DNA from: Chitinophagales bacterium
GTDB lineage: Bacteria > Bacteroidota > Bacteroidia > Chitinophagales > JADJOU01
Direction: 5' to 3'
Assembly (NCBI GenBank): GCA_016787225.1
Contig: JAEUUY010000010.1
Span: 27,837 to 91,836 of the forward strand
DNA length: 64,000 nt
In this document: in pieces, positions 35,662-44,664 of the stretch
How the letters are laid out: every line of letters starts with the position of its first letter
Numbering within the stretch: the stretch's first letter is position 1
Position numbers and translations under genes: made by a program
Notes under the pieces: model-generated
Seen by the model: the letters and a program-made list of their open reading frames with translations, nothing else
The model's database searches: none
Told to the model about the DNA's origin: nothing

Positions 35662-35943
35662 ATGATAATTTCATTTGGAAATAAGGAGACTGAAAAAATC
35701 TGGAATGGTTTAGTATCAAAGAAACTACCAATAGAAATTCAAGAAATCGCTAGAAGAAAATTAAGAATGATAAACAACTCAATAGATATAAATGATTTAA
35801 AAATTCCTCCAGCGAACAAGCTAGAAAAGCTAAAAGGCAGTTGGAAAGATTATTATAGTATAAGGATAAACAATCAATGGAGAATTATCTTTAAATGGAC
35901 GAATGGAAATGCAAGTGAAGTTGAAATTATAGATTACCATTAA
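35662..35943 (+). CDS. higB: HigB-type toxin (RelE/ParE superfamily)
   Basis: The 93-residue product is a HigB-like mRNA interferase toxin that would cut mRNA on the ribosome. Family features are the start MIISFGNKETEKIWNG, the middle LKIPPANKLEKLKGSWKDYYSIRINNQWRI region with conserved basic residues, and the ending VEIIDYH. It lies 12 bases before the antitoxin gene, toxin first, as in hig modules. Confidence 0.92.
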   Translation: MIISFGNKETEKIWNGLVSKKLPIEIQEIARRKLRMINNSIDINDLKIPPANKLEKLKGSWKDYYSIRINNQWRIIFKWTNGNASEVEIIDYH

Positions 35944-35955
35944 AATAAATTGAAT

Positions 35956-36261
35956 ATGAAAAAGTTACGAAACATAAGTCCAGGCGAGATATTATTAAAA
36001 GAATTTTTAATTCCTATGGAAATTTCGCAGTATAGATTATCCAAAGATTTATCCATACCACAAACTAGAGTCTCTGAAATTGTCAAAGGGAATAGGCGTA
36101 TTACAGCGGATACCGCACTTCGATTGAGTGCATACTTTGGAAACTCCGCAAAATTTTGGTTAGGCATACAAGACGACTATGATATAGAGAATGAGCTTAC
36201 AGAAAAGTCAGTTGAGTTGAGAAAAATACAACAAGTTAGTAAAGAAAAAAATGTGGCATAG
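35956..36261 (+). CDS. higA: HigA-type antitoxin (XRE family)
   Basis: The 101-residue product is a helix-turn-helix antitoxin that would neutralise HigB and repress its own promoter. The family start ISPGEILLKEFLIPMEISQ is followed by the DNA-binding helices SKDLSIPQTRVSEIVKGNRRITADTALRLSAYF and the HigA element SAKFWLGIQDDYD. The ATG at 35956 is chosen over a TTG six bases earlier. It lies just before the palindrome and truncated asparaginase copy. Confidence 0.92.
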   Translation: MKKLRNISPGEILLKEFLIPMEISQYRLSKDLSIPQTRVSEIVKGNRRITADTALRLSAYFGNSAKFWLGIQDDYDIENELTEKSVELRKIQQVSKEKNVA

Positions 36262-36270
36262 TTTAGGAGG

Positions 36271-36288
36271 GTTCGTGGGGACACGAAT
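36271..36288. repeat. Palindrome right of higBA
   Basis: GTTCGTG pairs with CACGAAT around GGGA (one end mismatch). It is a near copy of 35568-35585. Confidence 0.55.
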
Positions 36289-36295
36289 CTTGGCG

Positions 36296-36444
36296 AAGAA
36301 AAACTAGAAAATTTACAAATAGGTTTCATCGCTCTCAATAAATACGGAGAGTTTGGGTCTTATGCCTTACAGAAAGGATTTGACTTTGCTGTGGAGTCTG
36401 TGGAATTTGTTGATTCAAAGTTTGACAGTAAGTTTTTGATTTAA
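36296..36444 (+). pseudogene. Truncated asparaginase 3' end (direct repeat copy 2)
   Basis: An open remnant of about 48 codons, ending in the same FDSKFLI and TAA as the intact gene at 34498-35538. Compared with it, nine of about 47 residues differ, mostly conservative, and the frame is kept. It has no start and no catalytic part. It is the tail of a former second copy of the gene, or came with the higBA insertion. Confidence 0.8.
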
Positions 36445-36454
36445 AAAAAATTAT

Positions 36455-37360
36455 ATGAATATAGCTCCTAAATTAAATAAGTTGTTTTTAATAATCTTCA
36501 TAAATCAACTATTTCTAAACCCAATAAGAGCCCAATTCACTTTAGTCGGAAAAGTTAGCGACGCTAATGGAAATCCAATACCATTTGCCATAGTTTGGGA
36601 CTCGATAGCTAAATCAGGCACCAAGTGTAACTCTTCTGGATTTTTTGAATTAAAAAAAACCAATTTGAATAATGTACTAAGAATAAGTTCAGTTGGCAAA
36701 CCAATAACAAAAGTTGTTGTTAAAAATCAAGATTCATTGTTCATAGTAATGATAGATGACACAAGTAAAAAAAATAAACGAGATATAGTAATAAAAAAAC
36801 CAGTAATATATTTATATCCAGAAAAAGAAACTGAGGTCAATTTAAAAATAGAATTTGAAGGCAAGTTTAATTTTACCTACCCAGCATATGAAAATGGCTG
36901 GGTCGTCAATGCTTCTCCAAATGGAAAACTCATTAATAAAAAGGACAATAAAACTTACTAGTATCTATTTTGGGATGGAGAAATAAAATATCCAACTAAC
37001 CCATCCATTTATGAAAGCGGCTTCGTAATACATAGAGATTCGACGGTTTCCTTTCTACAAAATGTGCTAATCAAATATGGATTAAACGAATATGAAGCTA
37101 ATGAATTTATAGTATTCTGGACTCCTTGTCTAATAAAAAATGAATGGAATTTCATTCATTTTCGAACAGGAAAAGAATATGAAACCATATCCAAAAATAT
37201 GGTAGTTCCGAAACCAGATGTTGAAATCAGGGTTTTTATGGATTTTATGAAAATTGATAAACCATATCCAATCAAAAACCAAACATTTACTTCAATTCCA
37301 AGAAAAGGATTCACACTCGTGGAATGGGGTGGCGCAGAATTTAGTCTACCAACAAATTAA
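36455..37360 (+). pseudogene. Secreted protein gene with an in-frame TAG
   Basis: A single 301-codon frame is interrupted only by TAG at 36959-36961. The part before it (168 residues) has a signal peptide (to about 27, ending IRAQ), a carboxypeptidase-regulatory-like beta domain (FTLVGKVSDANGNPIPFAIV) and the motif KKPVIYLYPEKETEVN. The part after it continues with YLFWDGEIKYP and ends EWGGAEFSLPTN. The KPVIYLYP and YLFWDG elements belong to one conserved domain of unknown function (from memory), so a point mutation probably split one gene. The downstream half has no good start except a GTG at 37064. Confidence 0.7.
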
Positions 37361-37429
37361 TAGTTGGCGAAGTCTCAACCATGATTTCTTGAATCACCAC
37401 TTTCAACTTTTTACTTTACACTTTCAACC

Positions 37430-40400
37430 CTAAAATATCGCCCTAGCCTCGACATTCCCGCTATGAATGAGCTGCGGTGAGTTTTCATTTTTGCGACCGT
37501 TGTAGATAAGATTGAGCTGAAGATACTTGGTTAGTTTCTGACCTACTGTCAAGTTCCAGATATAATTGAGTCCTCGCGGGATGCCATTCAGCATAGAGAG
37601 TTCAATTTGCGGATTTAGAATTTGAGCTTCATAACTCTGATTGAGCAAGGTAAATCTCGTTTCAATAATTCCATCATTTTTACGAGCGAGCTTAAACTCA
37701 ATATCTCCCTGATGCAATATGCTGTATTGAATACCCGTACTCTTAAAACCATAGTTCGCATTCAAATTAAGTTTGACATTGCGATGCAAATAAAACGAGA
37801 ATGTATTTTCTATTCCATTTTCTATAATTTGAAAATTTCTTTCTAAAAAAAATTCGGAAGTGTTTCTTCGAATACCATTGGATAATTTTCCGAAATAGGT
37901 GAGAAAATAAGCTAATTCAACTCGGCTTCTCAATGCATAATTCTGAAGAGAAAAACCTTCTATTCCATTACTCAACAGGTTGCTACTATTATTATACAAC
38001 CACTCTAAATCGAGCCCTATTTTGCCTTCATTCTTTTGAAATGAAATTTGCTGAAACATATGGCTTCGCGAAAAAATTAATAGGCTATCTTTAAATCCTG
38101 CTAATGGATTCGCATAATCCAAAAAACCAGTTTCATCAGATGTTCTTACTTTTTTATTCACGTCAAATCTAAGATGATAAGATAACTTAGCCGCCCATTT
38201 TCGCCAATCTTTTTGGTTGTGCCATTTGGCTTTAGGAGTTAGTGTAATTTGCTGAGAATAGTTCACTTCATTCGCAGGAATAAAATCAGGAAGGGCTACG
38301 AAGAATCTCATAAAATTATTTTCTGTGACTATTGGTGATACATAAGCTTCATTTAATTCGAATACTCCATTATTATTTAAATCTCGCCAAGCGTAATTCC
38401 CGAAGCCATTGGGGGCTTTCACATAGGTAAGTTGTATGCGCTGCTCCCGACCCGCCTTAACTTCATAAGTCGTGTTGAGGCGCACAAAACCATTTGCATA
38501 ATGACTGTTATAGTCTATTCTGCCCATATAATTATGTTGAATTTCCTGCGTTTGAACAATACTTGAAAAATTGCGATATTTCAAAATATATTTTAATGTT
38601 TGTGAATTGGAAAATTCATGCTGACCATCGAGGGAAAAAGTATGCGCTCGAATATTAGGTGGTAGGAATTGAAGGCTATCATTTATTTGCTCCGTTCGAT
38701 AGATGTAATTGAAATTTAAACTATTGGCTTGATTAAATTTATTATTCCAGTTTAAAAAATAATTTTGCCAGAGAAAACCATTTCTTTGTAAGGTATTTTC
38801 TCCAATTTTAGTTCGATTGATTTCATGAAAAAATCCAACTTCAATACTTGACCTCTGTGGAAGTAGAAAATAGCGTATACCAGCTTTGGGTCTATAAAAT
38901 ATAGTAGAAGTATCCGAACGTCCGGAGCTAACTAAGTTTTGATTCGTGTAAAATAGCCAATTACCAGGACTCCACTGCAGATCTGCAAAAGATTGCAGAC
39001 CATTCAATGAATTTGGTATATAAAATAAATTTCCTCCTAATCTCGATTTAACAGTGCGGCTGGAATAACCTATAGACAAAGTAGTAAGAGATTGTTCTAC
39101 CTCATTTCGAATAGGTAGATTCAAGCCCCAATCGCGTTGAAATTCATTATTGCGATAACGTGTTAAGGGGCTAAAATGTGTGCTAGTATATTCTTGTTCT
39201 ACTTCTAGATTTAAACTTTTATGACTATCAATTACATACGTTGCCTTATGATTAATCAGCATACCAATGCCTTTATTTTCATTATCTTGAATTTCACTAA
39301 AGGTATTGAGATCATTACTTGTATAGGAAATTTCTGCACGAGTTATTTGTTGATTATTCCATTTATAAACTCCCCCAGATGTCCACTGTAGGTGCGTTTT
39401 CGGAGTGGTAATCCTTAATGATGGTTCATAATTTCCCTGTAGAACGCCATTGATAGGAGCTACCCATTGATAGACGGAACCATTCGCTGCCGTTGATTTT
39501 AGAATATAATTCCCACGATTTAAGCCCACCTGAGTAAACAAGACCTGATAAACATTTTCTTGCTTGGTTTCTGCCCATTTATAAATAGTATAAGTTATTC
39601 CCATAGCAGTAGTATCCGATTTCAGATAAGAGACACGACTAGGGTCCCAAACAATCTCTGTTTCAGCATTTATAAAGGCGGAGTCTAATTTATTGCCAAT
39701 ACTACTCAGTCGCTGTGCCATCTCTTTCGACCTTGATTCCCCAAAAATCAAAGATTTATTTTTATCGTCATTTTCAGTAAACATCTGTGAGTAGATCTCA
39801 TATTTTGGGTGCACTAATCTGGCATTCGCTTCAAGGGAATATCTAAAGAAACTCCTGTCAGAATATTGAAATTCTATGACGATTCTCAGGTCTTTTGTGA
39901 TTAATCGATTAGGTGTGAATACTACTTCACCGACGTTATAATTTATCACATAATCATGCTCGACACCCCGTTTCATAAGTTGTCCATTTATAAACACTTT
40001 CTCTGTTCCTGCTATGATAATGATAAAGGTTTCACCATTATTTCCTATAAGCTTGTAAGGACCTTGGTTATTCTCTTCTGCCTGAAAAACATTTCTACTA
40101 AAAGTACCTCTCGTGAGTGCGGCACTAGCCCCTAATTGCAAAGTTGATTTTGCGCCTATTGGAAAACTTGTCTGGTAGCGTATTCCCTGAAGTTTTCTAT
40201 CAAATCTCATCATTCGATAATAAGATTCGTTGGATATATCGAAATCGCCAAGAATTATTTTATGGCTATCTTTTTTTAACTGAATAAAAATGCGATCAAA
40301 TTCCTGTATAGAAGCAGAGTTACCTTCTGGTTGAATAGGAATGTTTGCGTCCGTCATAGTAGCATTTATTTCTAATCCATTCGATAGCTTTCCATTGATA

Positions 40401-40915
40401 TTCAAGTTAAAGCCAGAGTTTAATGCTGCATCCTGGCGGCTACCTACAGTAATCCCTCGAACAAAAGAGCCACTATATTCTAATTCATTTGAAGATTCTA
40501 CTTCGCCCGTATAGTTGACATCTTCTCTATATAAAACGGAATTTCCATTCAATCCGCTATGTTTTTTACTTCCTAGTAACCTCAGACTTGTCAATCGAAG
40601 AGGTAAAACTCTATAAGTAATTAAAATGGAATCTGAAAAATACTTAGAAGATATAATTATATTGGAACGTGAATTTAGCTCAAAGAAAGATATATCGACC
40701 TTCTGCCCTTGATAGGTAATATATATGCTTCCTGGAATAATAGGTTGGTCATCAATAAAAGCAGAATCACGAAGTAAGATAGTTTTTTGACGCAAACTAC
40801 TGAGATCATAACGCTGTTGAGACTTTACGACAATTGAAAAAAATACGACAACCGCCAAAAGAAGTAAGCGTTTCTTAGGTATTGAAATGGAAGTATCGAA
40901 AAATAAAAGCTGCAA
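37430..40915 (-). CDS. Large outer-membrane beta-barrel-like protein
   Basis: The 1161-residue product has a signal peptide (KKRLLLLAVVVFFSIVV, cleavage near residue 33) and is rich in beta strand through its length, ending in aromatic Phe as outer-membrane barrels do. It contains a motif block FINGQLMKRGVEHDYVINYNVGEVVFTP, a GSEkV..NG..l.RG..YDY type element also found in SprA and other large Bacteroidota surface proteins. No specific function can be named. The start is a TTG at 40915; no ATG precedes the signal peptide. Confidence 0.7.
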   Translation of the reverse strand: MQLLFFDTSISIPKKRLLLLAVVVFFSIVVKSQQRYDLSSLRQKTILLRDSAFIDDQPIIPGSIYITYQGQKVDISFFELNSRSNIIISSKYFSDSILITYRVLPLRLTSLRLLGSKKHSGLNGNSVLYREDVNYTGEVESSNELEYSGSFVRGITVGSRQDAALNSGFNLNINGKLSNGLEINATMTDANIPIQPEGNSASIQEFDRIFIQLKKDSHKIILGDFDISNESYYRMMRFDRKLQGIRYQTSFPIGAKSTLQLGASAALTRGTFSRNVFQAEENNQGPYKLIGNNGETFIIIIAGTEKVFINGQLMKRGVEHDYVINYNVGEVVFTPNRLITKDLRIVIEFQYSDRSFFRYSLEANARLVHPKYEIYSQMFTENDDKNKSLIFGESRSKEMAQRLSSIGNKLDSAFINAETEIVWDPSRVSYLKSDTTAMGITYTIYKWAETKQENVYQVLFTQVGLNRGNYILKSTAANGSVYQWVAPINGVLQGNYEPSLRITTPKTHLQWTSGGVYKWNNQQITRAEISYTSNDLNTFSEIQDNENKGIGMLINHKATYVIDSHKSLNLEVEQEYTSTHFSPLTRYRNNEFQRDWGLNLPIRNEVEQSLTTLSIGYSSRTVKSRLGGNLFYIPNSLNGLQSFADLQWSPGNWLFYTNQNLVSSGRSDTSTIFYRPKAGIRYFLLPQRSSIEVGFFHEINRTKIGENTLQRNGFLWQNYFLNWNNKFNQANSLNFNYIYRTEQINDSLQFLPPNIRAHTFSLDGQHEFSNSQTLKYILKYRNFSSIVQTQEIQHNYMGRIDYNSHYANGFVRLNTTYEVKAGREQRIQLTYVKAPNGFGNYAWRDLNNNGVFELNEAYVSPIVTENNFMRFFVALPDFIPANEVNYSQQITLTPKAKWHNQKDWRKWAAKLSYHLRFDVNKKVRTSDETGFLDYANPLAGFKDSLLIFSRSHMFQQISFQKNEGKIGLDLEWLYNNSSNLLSNGIEGFSLQNYALRSRVELAYFLTYFGKLSNGIRRNTSEFFLERNFQIIENGIENTFSFYLHRNVKLNLNANYGFKSTGIQYSILHQGDIEFKLARKNDGIIETRFTLLNQSYEAQILNPQIELSMLNGIPRGLNYIWNLTVGQKLTKYLQLNLIYNGRKNENSPQLIHSGNVEARAIF

Positions 40916-41006
40916 TTTCAGTTATTGAATACGATATTGTTAATCACAAATTTGATGAAAATTTAACTATTAAACGTAAAAAGGGGAATAAGATTGGGAT
41001 AAAAGG

Positions 41007-42029
41007 TTATCTTTCCTTTAACTTTACATATATCTCAGTCAACCAAAAACCCAAAAAAATCCATCCTAAAACAGCAGGATAGAAAAAGAGACGCATGACA
41101 TTATCTTGCTCATAGACATTAAAACCGGGGTTCCCTCCATTTCCTGGATGTAGGGAATCATTGATGCGAGGAAGTATCCAGATAAATACCATATAAATCG
41201 TGAACGAGAAAATATTATAGACTGCTGCTAATTTAGCCCGCTTGATCTCATCTTCTAAACTACCACGCAATATAAAATAAGCCAAATATGCTAGCATACC
41301 AATTGCTGCACCGTTTAATTTTGGGTCATTGGTCCAGAAAGCTCCCCAGGTATATCTAGCCCAGATCATACCTGTCAAAATACCCAAGACGCCAAAAATA
41401 CTAGCCACACCTGCACTGATAGAGGCTTTTTTATCATGAACTATTTTTCCAGAAGATAAAAAGATAATAGAATGTATTAAACTATAAATCAACAATGCCA
41501 TCATAGTAAACCACATAGGTACATGGTAGAATAGATTTCTTATAGATTCCTTTAAAATGGTCCTATTAGGAAAACTCCAGTGAAACTTCTTTTCTGGAAT
41601 TTGAATAGCTTCCGTTAGCGGCAAATTTTGACTACCAATAATCGTATCTATATAGAAGGCGGAAAAATAACGCAACCCTCCCCATGTCTGAGTATGACAA
41701 ACCAAGTCTAGCACATCTCCCTTTTGAAATTCTTTGAACATATTTGGGTGAGGAAAGGCTAATTGATAACCACAATCTTTCTTTACTATAGTTGTTGGCT
41801 TTATTATAAGTTTACTAGTATCGCCAAGTACTGATTTTTTAAGATAAAATAGACTGATATCTTCATTTAATTTCGGAACAAAAATATCTACAAAAAGATT
41901 ACTATCTTTTGATCTATAGTCTAACTTCTCAATATTGGGAGAGAGGGGCAACAAAAGACCTCCTAATAAGCTATAGCCAATTAAAAAAACGCAGAAAAAA
42001 CGTAAAATAGGTTGTTTTAAAAAAATCAT
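41007..42029 (-). CDS. ccmC: Cytochrome c biogenesis protein CcmC/CcsA family
   Basis: Heme-handling membrane protein used in cytochrome c maturation. The 340-residue product has an N-terminal helix, a periplasmic domain and about six membrane helices. The tryptophan-rich heme motif WARYTWGAFWTNDPKLNG is complete, with the conserved His in VFYHVPMW-like YHVPMWFTMM and in SLHPGNG. It overlaps ccmB by four bases (ATGA), a normal pairing. Confidence 0.88.
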   Translation of the reverse strand: MIFLKQPILRFFCVFLIGYSLLGGLLLPLSPNIEKLDYRSKDSNLFVDIFVPKLNEDISLFYLKKSVLGDTSKLIIKPTTIVKKDCGYQLAFPHPNMFKEFQKGDVLDLVCHTQTWGGLRYFSAFYIDTIIGSQNLPLTEAIQIPEKKFHWSFPNRTILKESIRNLFYHVPMWFTMMALLIYSLIHSIIFLSSGKIVHDKKASISAGVASIFGVLGILTGMIWARYTWGAFWTNDPKLNGAAIGMLAYLAYFILRGSLEDEIKRAKLAAVYNIFSFTIYMVFIWILPRINDSLHPGNGGNPGFNVYEQDNVMRLFFYPAVLGWIFLGFWLTEIYVKLKER

Positions 42030-42697
42030 TCACGCCAAATATAAGGATACAAAATTACAGACAAAACCACCATAATGAGATTAAAACCTATTAAAATAGT
42101 CAGATTTATCCAAAAATTATCACTTGTAGTGCTAAAAAAAGCTTCTTTAGACAATCTTGAAACCAATGTTATCAAAGGAATACATAACGGAAAACCAAGT
42201 ATAGAGGTCAATACAGCATTATTTTTTAGTCCTTTGGATAAAGCAGTAGTTAAAGTAAATAATATGGCAAATGAGCTACTGCCTAATGCTATTGAAAGCA
42301 GAATCAAACCATAATTTTCTACAGGACTTCCAAACCACAGTGTAAAAATAAAATAAGTCAGAGCCGCTGTGATAAGGGCATAAAGTGTATGAAAAAATAA
42401 TCGCGCTAAAATAAAATGAACCGGATGAATAGTCGTATAGTAATAAAGGTAAAGCCCTTCCGATTCTTTACTAAATTGGGCTATGAGTTCATTGATAGAG
42501 GTAAATAAAACAATTACCCAGAAAATAACATTCCAGTATTTAACCTCCATCTTAACCAAGGCACCCTGAGTATTGAGCAGGAAATAAAGTAAGTATGTAA
42601 TAGCGAATACATAAAGCACAATACTAAGGAAGGATAAGCGCTGCCTAAATTCACGCTGAAAGTCATATTTAATAAGAGCTAATATGGCAGTAGTCAA
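42026..42697 (-). CDS. ccmB: Heme exporter protein B
   Basis: CcmB is the membrane subunit of the CcmAB transporter needed for cytochrome c maturation. The 223-residue product has six membrane helices and family motifs KYDFQREFRQRLSFLS, LFTSINELIAQFSKESEGLYLYYY and LGFPLCIPLITL. The start is a TTG at 42697. The ATPase partner ccmA is not seen nearby. The next gene upstream is a membrane protein in the sigma locus. Confidence 0.9.
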   Translation of the reverse strand: MTTAILALIKYDFQREFRQRLSFLSIVLYVFAITYLLYFLLNTQGALVKMEVKYWNVIFWVIVLFTSINELIAQFSKESEGLYLYYYTTIHPVHFILARLFFHTLYALITAALTYFIFTLWFGSPVENYGLILLSIALGSSSFAILFTLTTALSKGLKNNAVLTSILGFPLCIPLITLVSRLSKEAFFSTTSDNFWINLTILIGFNLIMVVLSVILYPYIWRE

Positions 42698-42760
42698 AAA
42701 TCAAACGATTAAAGCTACAAATCTAAGCCAGACCAAATAAGTTTATAAAAAAAACTTAGA

Positions 42761-44074
42761 TTAAAACCGAATCTTGGTCCCAAAAGAAAAACTAGTGGAA
42801 AATTGAATAGGTCTTTGTCGCTCAGCGCCGAAAAATGGAAAATTATTTATTTGGGAGACTAGTGCATTTAACATGGAGAGATTTAAAGAAATTTTATTTG
42901 ACACGAATGCATCTAAATCAAAACCAGCTGCATAACCAAACTGCATGCTATTATATTGTCTCTTATCTACGTCAAATTTGAAAGATTGTTCATTTGGACT
43001 ACCTATCGAAATAATTCGATTAAATTTGTCTGTATAGTTAATCTGATAAAAAATCACATTGCTATAAATTAACCCACCTTTTAGTGCTAAAGTTAATGGA
43101 AGCTTTTTATTATTTAAACCTATAGTGTACCTCATTAATAGAGGTATGTCCAGTTGATCTATATACATATGTCCATCACGAAAATAGGTACCGTAGTCTT
43201 CTTTGAAACCAAGAATATACTGCCCTAACCCAATTCCTGATTCTAAGCTCCACTTTTTATTTAATTGAAAACCAAATTGTACTCCTGAATTGTAACCGAT
43301 TTGACCACTAAATTGTGCTTTATCTGAAAAATAATTATTTGTGGGTTTATCTTGATAAAATACCTGTGTATAGTTAGCCCCCATATATGGAGTTAAATAA
43401 AATCTCTCTATAAATTTAGGTCTTGTAACCGAAGCTTCTACTAGCTTATTTTCAGTTGGCACAGGTATTATCTCATCTTTTAATTGACTCTGATAAACCT
43501 TCCAATTTTGATTAGCCTTGGATTCGGTTTTAGACTGCACCTGAGCTATGGTTGGAGTATTCCATTCATATTGGAGTGGTTCTATGTTATTCAATTTATC
43601 TATTTCTTTCCCTAACTCTGCTATTTGTTTATCTAACTCTGCCAGCGCCAATATATCCTTTTCAAATGGCTTATATTCCTCAGGTAAGATGATAGATGGT
43701 TTTCGAATCTTCTTAGTTAAGGTAATAGAGCTAGAGGGAAGAGTTGGGAGAGATGACAAAGTAGGAATAGTTTTACTATTAACTATCTCTAGCTCATTTA
43801 AGCTAATAGTATTCTGTTCCGCAACAAAATTAGGTTCAGCAATCCCTATTCTAGAAGGAGATTCTTCCATGAATCGAAGCATAAAACCACAAAGGATCAT
43901 AGCAGACAAAGAAGCTGCAACTAAGGTAAATCTTTGATAATTAGAAAAATAAGGAAGTACTACTCTCTGATTCCTATTCTTCTCTAGAACGGCAGTCACA
44001 TTGCTCCAGACCTTCTTAGGTGGATCAACTCTGTAATTCTGAAATAATTCTCTAAAATCGTTATCTTTCCACAT
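42761..44074 (-). CDS. Possible anti-sigma/outer-membrane barrel fusion
   Basis: The 437-residue product has a short charged N-terminus (1-48) with a Trp-containing DPPKKVWSNVTAVLEKN segment, one membrane helix (about 50-66), a Ser/Glu/Lys-rich linker (to about 235) and a C-terminal domain of about 200 residues with barrel-like strands (YLTPYMGANYT, YAAGFDLDAF, SFSFGTKIRF) ending in Phe, as in PorT/OmpW-type barrels. It directly follows an ECF sigma gene. That suggests it controls the sigma factor across the envelope; the architecture is known in annotations of this phylum but not studied to my knowledge. Confidence 0.65.
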   Translation of the reverse strand: MWKDNDFRELFQNYRVDPPKKVWSNVTAVLEKNRNQRVVLPYFSNYQRFTLVAASLSAMILCGFMLRFMEESPSRIGIAEPNFVAEQNTISLNELEIVNSKTIPTLSSLPTLPSSSITLTKKIRKPSIILPEEYKPFEKDILALAELDKQIAELGKEIDKLNNIEPLQYEWNTPTIAQVQSKTESKANQNWKVYQSQLKDEIIPVPTENKLVEASVTRPKFIERFYLTPYMGANYTQVFYQDKPTNNYFSDKAQFSGQIGYNSGVQFGFQLNKKWSLESGIGLGQYILGFKEDYGTYFRDGHMYIDQLDIPLLMRYTIGLNNKKLPLTLALKGGLIYSNVIFYQINYTDKFNRIISIGSPNEQSFKFDVDKRQYNSMQFGYAAGFDLDAFVSNKISLNLSMLNALVSQINNFPFFGAERQRPIQFSTSFSFGTKIRF

Positions 44075-44079
44075 AACTT

Positions 44080-44664
44080 CTATTTTAGTAGACGAAAGAA
44101 ACTTTCTAATGGTTGTACCGATTTTCTAGGCAATTCAAATTTCTCTTTAAACTTTTTTTGTAAATGAGCTCTAGCTCTTGATAATTGAGACTTAGATGTT
44201 CCTTCTGATATATTCAATTTTTTAGCTATTTCACTATGAGTAAAACCATCAATTGCATAGAGGTTAAATATAATTCGATAACCTTCAGGCAGCTCTTGTA
44301 TCATTTTTAATAACTCCTCTACCTCTAGGCTCTTGTCAGAATCTACAGATAAATATGGATTGAAACTTACATCCTCTACTTTTTCCAAATCTATTTTTCT
44401 TCGAAAATACTCAATAGATGTATTGGTAACTATCCTTTTTAACCACCCCTCAAAGGATCCTGTATACTGATAAGTATCCAGTTTGGTGAATATTTTAATA
44501 AAGCTATCTTGAAGAATATCTTGAGCCTCTTCTTCATTCTTGCTATAACGAAGGCAAATCGCATATAACCTTGATGAATATGAATCATATAGCTTTTTTT
44601 GTGCTATAGGATTCTGCTTTAGGCAAGCATTTATCAATTCCTTATCTGTCCAATCTCGTTTCAA
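44080..44664 (-). CDS. ECF RNA polymerase sigma factor
   Basis: Sigma-70 family protein of 194 residues. Region 2 includes YAICLRYSKNEEEAQDILQDSFIKIF and FEGWLKRIVTNTSIEYFR; region 4 includes LPEGYRIIFNLYAIDGFTHSEIAKKLNISEGTSKSQLSRAR, the helix-turn-helix that reads the -35 element. The start is a TTG whose last bases overlap murF's TGA. Its likely partner is the next gene, 5 bases away. Confidence 0.92.
   Translation of the reverse strand: MKRDWTDKELINACLKQNPIAQKKLYDSYSSRLYAICLRYSKNEEEAQDILQDSFIKIFTKLDTYQYTGSFEGWLKRIVTNTSIEYFRRKIDLEKVEDVSFNPYLSVDSDKSLEVEELLKMIQELPEGYRIIFNLYAIDGFTHSEIAKKLNISEGTSKSQLSRARAHLQKKFKEKFELPRKSVQPLESFFRLLK

Noticed and set aside
35662..36261. higBA as part of a larger phage or conjugative element.
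   Set aside because: No integrase, phage or transfer gene is present within the duplicated ends; the unit is under 1.1 kb.
30312..36961. Reassignment of TAG to an amino acid because two frames contain in-frame TAG.
   Set aside because: Many intact genes here end in TAG at the expected length (gldH, the M1 peptidase gene, the small lipoprotein), and the two affected frames lie in a decayed island.
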